Source: GCA-003244245 sp036501085 (lineage in GTDB: Bacteria; Actinomycetota; Actinomycetes; Mycobacteriales; Pseudonocardiaceae). From it: DNA of 12,004 nt. The notes below the pieces were generated by a model, which worked only from the letters and a program-made list of their open reading frames with translations, was not told where the DNA came from and did not search any database. The DNA lies in the NCBI GenBank assembly GCA_036501085.1, contig DASYAZ010000007.1, positions 1 through 12,004 of the forward strand, read 5' to 3'. This document shows, one piece after another, positions 7,020 through 12,004 of this stretch (its first letter is position 1; every line of letters starts with the position of its first letter). The translations under genes and the position numbers were made by a program.

Positions 7020-8303
7020 ATGAGACTCGACATCGCCGCCCGAAAAGTCGGCAGGGACCTGGTCGGCCGGGCCGAGGAGGTAGTTGGCGGTCCGGCGCGG
7101 GCGCGTGTGGTGTTGGTGTTGGCTGCCGCGCTGGGTCTGCTGGGAGCGGACTTCGCGACGCTGTCAGCCACCGCCGGCAACCTCGAGCGCGCGTTTCACG
7201 TCAACAACACCAGCATCGGTCTGCTGGTATCGGTCACCTCGCTGGCGGCTGCGGTGGGCACGATCCCGATCGGTGTGCTCACCGACCGGACCCGGCGCAC
7301 CCGGCTGCTGGCGATCAGCATCCTGGGCTGGGCGGTGGCGATGATCTTCGCCGGGGCCGCGACGTCATTGCTCTGGCTGTTGCTGTCCCGGATCGCGCTG
7401 GGCGTCGTCACCGCCACCACCGGCCCGACGATCGCCTCGCTGACCGGCGACTTCTTTCCGGCCCGCAGCCGGGCCCGGATTCTGGGCTACATCCTCGGTG
7501 GAGAGCTGGTCGGTACTGGGATCGGGTTCGTGTTCTCCGGGCAGCGCAAGTAGCCCGCCGAGCGCACATCGAGCCGCAGCGGGAGCTGGTGCTCACCGCG
7601 GACCCAAGGGACCGCTCACTGTGGTGGGCGGTGCGCTACGTACTGCGGGTGCGCACCAACGTCGTGATCATCATCACCTCAGCGCTGGGCTACTTCTACT
7701 TCGCTGGCCTCCGGTCGTTCGCGATCATCTTCGTCACCGGCCACTACGGCATATCCCAGTCGGTGGCCAGCCTGCTCACCCTGCTCACCCTGGTGGTCGG
7801 CCTCGGCGCGCTGGCGGGGGTCTACCTTGGTGGGCGCACCACCGACCGGCTGCTGGGCCGCGGCTACCTCAACACCCGGGTGCTCATCCCGGCGGTGGCA
7901 CTGCTCACGATCACCGTCTTCCTCGCCCCCGGCATCGTCACCACCTCAGCTTTTTCTGGCGCTGCCACTGCTCACCATCGGCGCCGGCCTGCTCGGCGCG
8001 GCCAACCCGCCGATGGATGCGGCCCGTCTCGACATCATCCATCCCGCGCTATGGGGCCGCGCCGAAGGCATTCGCACGCTGCTGCGAACACTGGGAGAGG
8101 CTGCGGCACCGGCGCTGTTCGGTCTGACGTCCGAAACCATCTTCGGCGGTGGAGACCATGGACTGCAGTACACCTTCCTGGCCTTTCTCATCACACCGAT
8201 CGCCGCCGGGGTGCTCGCCCTGACCGCGCTGCGCACCTATCCCCGCGACGTCGCCACCGCCGCTGAGTCACATCGCCGGCAGACCACCACCACGAGCGGT
8301 TAA
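7020..8303 (+). pseudogene. MFS transporter, broken by a deletion/frameshift and a +1 frameshift
   Basis: Three pieces in two frames together spell a major facilitator transporter. Piece 1 (7020-7553) starts MRLDIAARKVGRDLVGRAEE and carries TM1-TM5, including the loop VLTDRTRRTRLLA after TM2 and LTGDFFPARSRARILGYILG before TM5, then stops at TAG 7551-7553 just after FVFSG. Piece 2 (frame +2, about 7556-7950) resumes at ARRAHIEPQRELVLTADPRD and carries TM7-TM9. TM6 and its flanks, about 30-40 residues, are absent, so a deletion that also shifts the frame is likely. Piece 3 resumes at the T5 run 7951-7955 with LFLALPLLTIGAGLLGAANP and carries TM10-TM12 to TAA 8303; removing one T restores the frame. 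The gene is probably non-functional. The substrate is unknown. The start at 7020 is a guess, since no strong SD is visible. Convergent with the MarR gene, 15 nt apart. Confidence 0.8.
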
Positions 8304-8318
8304 CTGATCCAGCTGTGG

Positions 8319-8864
8319 TCAAACGGAGGCACCGTTGTGGTTGCGCTGGTGCGTACCGCCTGGTTGCTCGGTCGTCCACCCCAAGGCCCATGCTTCGCTG
8401 GGCGGAATCTCTTGGGCGCTTTCGGCGAAGGCCAGCAGTGCGGGTACGAGGTCGCTGCGGAGCTGGGCCGGCATCTTGGCGAGGATGTTCGCTATAGCGG
8501 TGCGCCGGTGCTCGGTCATGCTGTCAACGAGCTGTTGACCGGACGGTGTGAGCTGCAGCACCACGTTGCGGCGATCAGTCGGATCATCGCTGCGGTGCAG
8601 TAGGCCGGCGTTGACGAGTTTGTCGCACATGCGGGTGCCGTTGGAGGCATGCACGCCGAGTCCCGCAGCGACGGATGCAAGATTCTGCGGGCCACGGCTG
8701 GCGATCATCACCAGGACTCGAAGTTGCGGCAGTGTCACCCGGTCCTCGACGCTCGCCACCGACTGCGCGGCCACCGCGACAAGTGCCCGAGACGCGACCA
8801 GCACGGCATCGACCTGCTCGGCGGAGGGGTGAGCCGCGTCCTGTGCGGGGTTCGGCGGGCCCAT
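8319..8864 (-). CDS. MarR-family transcriptional regulator
   Basis: The 181-residue protein has the winged-helix core of MarR regulators. VTLPQLRVLVMIASRGPQNL (43-62) leads into the helix-turn-helix LASVAAGLGVHASNGTRMCD (62-81), the recognition-helix end KLVNAGLLHR, and the wing DDPTDRRNVVLQLTPSGQQL (93-112). Helices at 15-40 and 113-160 would form the dimer interface. MarR proteins usually repress their own gene and a neighbour, and respond to small ligands or oxidation. Cys80, in the recognition helix region, is the only Cys I see. The gene converges on the damaged transporter, so it is not an obvious operon partner of it. Its upstream region holds a cluster of TTGCA/TGCAA half-sites that are candidate operators. 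The ligand is unknown. Confidence 0.9.
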   Translation of the reverse strand: MGPPNPAQDAAHPSAEQVDAVLVASRALVAVAAQSVASVEDRVTLPQLRVLVMIASRGPQNLASVAAGLGVHASNGTRMCDKLVNAGLLHRSDDPTDRRNVVLQLTPSGQQLVDSMTEHRRTAIANILAKMPAQLRSDLVPALLAFAESAQEIPPSEAWALGWTTEQPGGTHQRNHNGASV

Positions 8865-8885
8865 CTACACAGTCTCTCCCTACCG

Positions 8886-8906
8886 TTGCAGATATGCAAA
8901 CATTGC
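8886..8906. promoter_or_regulatory. Candidate operator with three TTGCA-type half-sites before the MarR gene
   Basis: TTGCA-GATA-TGCAA (8886-8899) is a perfect inverted repeat. Its right arm also pairs with TTGC at 8903-8906 (GCAA-ACA-TTGC). It lies 22 nt upstream of the MarR start, in the 5' leader or promoter, a usual place for MarR autorepression. Binding is inferred. Confidence 0.4.
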
Positions 8907-8975
8907 GTCCTGAGGGCTTGCGGTGATCCCGGCAGCTCGCCGAAGTATCGCGGTACACCTGAAAGAGTTGCTCAA

Positions 8976-9007
8976 GTGCAATCAATATACAGATGCAATG
9001 ATTGCAC
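8976..9007. repeat. Perfect 9-bp inverted repeat, candidate operator
   Basis: GTGCAATCA (8976-8984) and TGATTGCAC (8999-9007) are exact reverse complements separated by 14 nt. A further TGCAA lies in the spacer (8994-8998). Together with the 8886 site this makes six TGCAA/TTGCA words in 122 nt of intergenic DNA between the MarR and sigma-factor genes. A dimeric regulator site is more likely than a terminator because the spacer is long and no U-run follows. Confidence 0.45.
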
Positions 9008-9049
9008 GTAGACTAGGCGGAGTGTCGCGGGCTTGCTGGTGGGGAGATC

Positions 9050-9202
9050 GTGAAGCCGGCCGATGACTGTGTGCTAGCCACCCACGGCTTGCTGGTCGTG
9101 GCCTCCGACGCCGAGTACAGGAGGGGCTCGGGTATGCAGTGGCAATGGCAGATGCGGTCTAGCCGTCCAGGCACATCCCCGATGACGGTGCGGCAGCCAT
9201 GA
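9050..9202 (+). CDS. Possible small ORF coupled to the sigma-factor gene
   Basis: A frame ends at TGA 9200-9202, overlapping the sigma-factor ATG (ATGA, 9199-9202). It has two possible starts. GTG 9050 has GGGGAG about 3 nt upstream and gives 50 residues (MKPADDCVLATHGLLVVASD...). ATG 9134 has a perfect AGGAGG at 9119-9124 with a 9-nt gap and gives 22 residues, beginning MQWQWQMRSSRPG. The sigma gene itself has no good SD, so its translation may depend on this frame. I recognise no protein family, and it does not look like the RsbW-type anti-sigma factor often found before sigF. The sequence GGGTAT overlaps the ATG at 9134 and could instead be a SigF-type -10 box. Confidence 0.35.
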   Translation: MKPADDCVLATHGLLVVASDAEYRRGSGMQWQWQMRSSRPGTSPMTVRQP

Positions 9203-10005
9203 CCGCGGCCGCGTCCGTGCCGGCGGTTGAGGCCGAGTACGACGAGTACGACGAGTACGCCTGCCTGGTTCCGCTGCACCGCCGCTACGTGGAGCTTGCT
9301 CCCGATGACCGGGAGCGGAAGCGCTTGCGCGGGCAGTTGATCGGCGGCTATCTCCCGGTGGCCGAGAACATCGCGCGCCGGTTCGCCGGCCGTGGCGAGC
9401 CGCTGAACGACTTGATCCAGGTCGCCACGATAGGGCTGATCAATGCGGTGGACCGGTTCGAACCCGCCCGCGGTTCACATTTCCTGTCCTTCGCGGTACC
9501 GACGATCACCGGAGAGGTGCGCCGGTATTTCCGTGACCACGGCTGGTCGATGCGGGTGCCACGGCAGCTGAAAGACTTACACGTTGCCATCAGGGCCGCT
9601 ACGGGAGAGCTGTCCCAGCAGCTTGGCCGCGCTCCCCGACCCAGCGAGCTCGCTGATCGGTTGGGGGTACCGACCTCGAAGGTGCTCGAAGCGCTGCAAG
9701 CCGGGCACGCCTACCGAAGCTCGTCGCTGGATGAGCTGCTCAGCTCCGGTGATACTGCGGGGCCTGCAGACTCGTTCATCAGCGGCCTGGACGGCGAGTT
9801 GATCTCGGTCGAGGAGCGGGAGGTACTGCGCCCGCTGCTGGCTGAGCTGGCGCCCCGGGAACGGACGATCCTCGCACTGCGGTTCTTCCACCAACTCACC
9901 CAGACCCAAATCGCCGAGCAGGTCGGCATCTCGCAGATGCACGTCTCACGGCTACTCAGCCAGACGCTGACTTTTCTACGCGAGCGGATGGCCAGCCCGG
10001 ATTGA
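9199..10005 (+). CDS. RNA polymerase sigma factor, SigB/SigF/SigG subfamily
   Basis: The 268-residue protein is a group 3 sigma-70 factor. Region 2 spans about 48-122, with LIQVATIGLINAVDRFEPAR (72-91, core binding) and FLSFAVPTITGEVRRYFRDH (95-114, -10 recognition), then GWSMRVPR. Region 3 covers about 123-180 (LKDLHVAIRAATGELSQQLG, RPSELADRLGV). Region 4 (about 208-262) has LAPRERTILALRFF and the helix-turn-helix LTQTQIAEQVGISQMHVSRL. The 'F..P.I.GE.RR.FRD..W...VPR' pattern is typical of the SigB/SigF/SigG family, which controls stress, stationary phase or sporulation in Gram-positive bacteria. The N-terminus carries an EYDEYDEY repeat encoded by 9-nt GAGTACGAC units (9235-9258). The start overlaps an upstream small ORF by 4 nt. 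No anti-sigma or anti-anti-sigma gene lies beside it. Confidence 0.93.
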   Translation: MTAAASVPAVEAEYDEYDEYACLVPLHRRYVELAPDDRERKRLRGQLIGGYLPVAENIARRFAGRGEPLNDLIQVATIGLINAVDRFEPARGSHFLSFAVPTITGEVRRYFRDHGWSMRVPRQLKDLHVAIRAATGELSQQLGRAPRPSELADRLGVPTSKVLEALQAGHAYRSSSLDELLSSGDTAGPADSFISGLDGELISVEEREVLRPLLAELAPRERTILALRFFHQLTQTQIAEQVGISQMHVSRLLSQTLTFLRERMASPD

Positions 10006-10015
10006 TCACGGCATC

Positions 10016-10041
10016 GTTTGGCCCTCACGTCGGGTGGGTAG
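10016..10041 (+). promoter_or_regulatory. Candidate SigF/SigB-type promoter of the PoxB-like gene
   Basis: GTTT (10016-10019), a 16-nt spacer and GGGTAG (10036-10041) match the mycobacterial SigF consensus GTTT-N15-17-GGGTA exactly in the five core -10 bases. It begins 11 nt after the sigma-factor stop and would give a transcript start near 10048, about 37 nt before the ATG with the SD in between. Spacing is the same as in the motif at 306-331. Confidence 0.5.
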
Positions 10042-10084
10042 GAGCGTTGAGGTGGCACATAGTCCTTACCAGGGAGGTCCGCGC

Positions 10085-11893
10085 ATGGCCAAGGTCGCCG
10101 ACTACGTCCTGAACCGGCTCACCGAGTGGGGTATCCACCGGATCTACGGTTACCCGGGCGACGGCATCAACGGGTTCCTCGGGGCGCTGGATCGAGCGAA
10201 GGGCGATCCTGAGTTCATCCAACCGCGGCACGAGGAGATGGGCGCGTTCATGGCCACCGCGCACGCCAAATTCACCGGCGAGGTGGGCTGCTGCATGGCG
10301 ACCTCCGGGGGTGGCGCGATCCACCTGCTCAACGGGCTCTACGACGCGAAGCTCGACCACCAGCCGGTACTGGCGATCGTCGGCCAGCAGAAACGGATCT
10401 CGCTGGGCGCGGCCTATCAGCAGGAGATCGACCCCAACACGCTGTTCAAAGACGTCTCGGAGTTCGTCCAGACGTGCATGCACCCAGCGCAGGCCCGGCA
10501 ACTGATCGACCGGGCGCTGAAGGTGGCGATCTCCCAGCGCGCGGTCGCGACGATCATCTTCCCGGTGGACGTCCAGGAGGAAGACGCGCAACCCTCACCA
10601 CCGCGGATGCACGGCGCTGTCTACACCAGCGTCGGATTCACCAAACCGCGGGTGATCCCGCCGGACACCGAACTGCGCAAGGCCGCTGACATCCTCAACG
10701 AGGGCACCAAGGTGGCGATGCTCATCGGGCAGGGCGCCGCCGAGGCCGCTGACGAGGTCGTCGAGTCCGCCGAGCTGCTGGGCGCCGGGGTGGCCAAGAC
10801 ACTGCTCGGCCGCGAGGTACTGCCCGATGACCTGCCCTACGTCACCGGCCCGATCGGCCTGCTCGGCTCGACCGCCAGCTACGAGCTGATGATGGGCGCA
10901 GACACCCTGTTCATGATCGGCACCAGCTTCCCCTACGCGGAATGGTTGCCGGAAGAGGGTCAGTGCAAGGGCGTGGAGATCGACATCGACGGCCGGATGA
11001 TTGGTGTGCGCTACCCCGTGCAGGCCAACCTGGTCGGCGACGCGAAGGAGACGCTCAAGGAGCTGATCCCGCTGCTGCACCGCAAGCAGGACCGCTCGTG
11101 GCGGGAGAAAATCGAAGGCGAGGTCAAGGAGTGGTGGAAGGTGCTCGACGACCGGGCACATGATGCGGCCGATCCGATGAACCCGGAGCTGGTCGCCCAC
11201 GAGCTGTCCCCGCGGATACCCGACCGGGCCATCCTCACCGCCGACTCCGGCTCGGGCACCAACTGGTGGGCCCGGCATCTGCGGCTGCGCAAGGGGATGC
11301 GGGCCTCGCTGTCCGGCACGCTGGCGACGATGGGGCCGGGCACCCCGTATGCGATCAGCGCCAAGTTCTCCTACCCGGACCGGCCGGTGATCGCCTTCGT
11401 CGGGGACGGCGCGTTCCAGATGAACGGGATGGCCGAGCTGATCACCGTCAAGCGCTACTGGGAGCGCTGGTCGAACCCGACGCTGGTCTTCTGCGTGTTC
11501 AACAACCAGGACCTCAACCAGGTGACTTGGGAGCAGCGGGCCGAGTCGGGCGACCCGAAGTTCATGGGCTCGCAGTGGATCCCCGACGTGCCCTACGCCG
11601 AATTCGCGAAGCTGCTCGGGCTCAAGGGCATCAAGGTCGACGATCCCAAGCAGATGGGCACCGCCTGGGATGAGGCGCTGGCCGCGGACCGACCGGTGGT
11701 GCTCGAGGTCGTCACCGACCCGGAGATCCCACCGATCCCACCGCACATCAAAAAGGAGCTCGGCAAGAAGTCGGCCACGGCGATGCTTAAGGGCGACCCC
11801 GAGGAGGTCGGCGTCATCACCAAGGGCGTCAAGCAAAAGCTGCACGAATTCACCGAGTCGGTCAAAGAGAAGCTGCCCGGGGGGGAGCACTGA
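10085..11893 (+). CDS. Thiamine-diphosphate enzyme, pyruvate oxidase/dehydrogenase (PoxB-like)
   Basis: The 602-residue protein has the three-domain plan of the acetolactate synthase/pyruvate oxidase family. The N-terminal Pyr domain has YGYPGDGINGF (21-31) and the catalytic-type Glu50 in RHEEMGAFMA. The central domain (about 190-330) would bind FAD in pyruvate oxidases. The C-terminal PP domain has the ThDP/Mg motif GDGAFQMNGMAEL (440-452) ending in NN (473-474). Likely reaction: decarboxylation of pyruvate, with electrons passing to quinone (PoxB type) or another acceptor; other 2-oxo acids cannot be excluded. The Lys/Glu-rich tail (about 550-602) could form an amphipathic membrane-binding helix as in E. 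coli PoxB. I chose ATG 10085 because GGGAGG lies 8-9 nt upstream; the in-frame 10034 start lacks an SD and overlaps the proposed promoter. The stop shares a base with the next ATG (TGATG). Confidence 0.85.
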   Translation: MAKVADYVLNRLTEWGIHRIYGYPGDGINGFLGALDRAKGDPEFIQPRHEEMGAFMATAHAKFTGEVGCCMATSGGGAIHLLNGLYDAKLDHQPVLAIVGQQKRISLGAAYQQEIDPNTLFKDVSEFVQTCMHPAQARQLIDRALKVAISQRAVATIIFPVDVQEEDAQPSPPRMHGAVYTSVGFTKPRVIPPDTELRKAADILNEGTKVAMLIGQGAAEAADEVVESAELLGAGVAKTLLGREVLPDDLPYVTGPIGLLGSTASYELMMGADTLFMIGTSFPYAEWLPEEGQCKGVEIDIDGRMIGVRYPVQANLVGDAKETLKELIPLLHRKQDRSWREKIEGEVKEWWKVLDDRAHDAADPMNPELVAHELSPRIPDRAILTADSGSGTNWWARHLRLRKGMRASLSGTLATMGPGTPYAISAKFSYPDRPVIAFVGDGAFQMNGMAELITVKRYWERWSNPTLVFCVFNNQDLNQVTWEQRAESGDPKFMGSQWIPDVPYAEFAKLLGLKGIKVDDPKQMGTAWDEALAADRPVVLEVVTDPEIPPIPPHIKKELGKKSATAMLKGDPEEVGVITKGVKQKLHEFTESVKEKLPGGEH

Positions 11894-12004
11894 TGGCGGT
11901 GACCGAGCTGGGCATCCCAACGCGTCCGGACACCCGGTTCGCCGCCGGGATGTCGGCGGTGGAGAAGATCAACATCAAGGGTCTGGAGCGCCACCTGCGC
12001 CGGC
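11893..12004 (+). CDS. Unidentified gene, 5' end only
   Basis: ATG 11893 overlaps the stop of the PoxB-like gene (TGATG) and has a G-rich SD (GGGGGGAG) 5 nt upstream. The frame stays open to the window end, giving 37 residues: MAVTELGIPTRPDTRFAAGM, then SAVEKINIKGLERHLRR. No signal peptide or membrane segment is visible in this part. I do not recognise the family. Overlap suggests co-translation with the PoxB-like gene and a related role. Confidence 0.7.
   Translation, partial: MAVTELGIPTRPDTRFAAGMSAVEKINIKGLERHLRR

Noticed and set aside
8881..8900. Minus-strand GTTT...CGGTAG resembling a SigF-type promoter for the MarR gene
   Set aside because: The distance between the boxes is only about 12 nt and the -10 match is imperfect; the half-site inverted repeats explain the sequence better.
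9130..9135. Exact GGGTAT, a SigB-type -10 box, before the sigma-factor gene
   Set aside because: No GTTT-like -35 is present at 15-17 nt; the nearest GNNT (GAGT at 9113) is 13 nt away. The bases also form the start of an SD-led mini-ORF.
9110..9258. GCCGAGTAC word repeated at 9110 and 9232, next to the GAGTACGAC tandem units
   Set aside because: The two copies lie in different frames and the similarity does not extend; the tandem units simply encode EYDEYDEY.
10595..11920. Long minus-strand open frame of 441 codons opposite the PoxB-like gene
   Set aside because: It is a GC-rich antisense shadow with no recognisable domain; the plus-strand frame has clear ThDP-enzyme motifs.
1..12004. CRISPR arrays, tRNA or rRNA genes, insertion sequences
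   Set aside because: No regularly spaced repeats, cloverleaf-like sequence, rRNA-like sequence, transposase frame or terminal inverted repeat pair was seen on either strand.

Overview
The window is high-GC DNA with short or overlapping intergenic spaces and SD-led genes. Gene content points to an Actinomycetota genome, probably chromosomal: a group 1h (actinobacterial-type, formerly group 5) [NiFe]-hydrogenase operon, a SigB/SigF/SigG-type sigma factor and a MarR regulator. Genus cannot be fixed from sequence alone.

Layout. Positions 1-363 hold the 3' end of a DUF421/YetF-like membrane protein gene. Positions 381-6706 form one tightly packed plus-strand operon: a possible 17-codon leader ORF, a conserved hydrogenase-cluster protein of unknown function (434-1597), a hemerythrin HHE protein, hydrogenase small subunit (hhyS) and large subunit (hhyL), a NifU-C-like protein, a DUF5947-like zinc-motif protein, and two very small proteins (68 and about 50 residues). 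Most junctions overlap by 1-8 nt or carry a strong SD in a short gap. No hyp maturation genes or maturation protease lie in the window. Positions 6707-7019 have no recognisable gene. Positions 7020-8303 are an MFS transporter gene broken in two places. It converges on a minus-strand MarR gene (8319-8864). The MarR upstream region (8865-9049) is rich in TTGCA/TGCAA half-sites. A SigF-family sigma factor (9199-10005) follows, preceded by a coupled mini-ORF. Then comes a PoxB-like thiamine-diphosphate enzyme (10085-11893), overlapping the start of an unidentified gene cut by the window end.

How it may work together. The group 1h enzyme is known to oxidise H2 at trace, atmospheric levels during starvation. 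The small subunit shows the family signature: CxxD instead of CxxC at the proximal cluster, and a Cys in place of the Pro that normally makes the medial cluster [3Fe-4S]. Two sequences resembling SigF/SigB promoters (GTTT, exactly 16 nt, GGKTA) sit before the hydrogenase operon and before the PoxB-like gene, and the window encodes a sigma factor of that family. The suggested model is a starvation or stress regulon that turns on H2 scavenging and quinone-linked pyruvate oxidation together. This is inference from motifs and untested.
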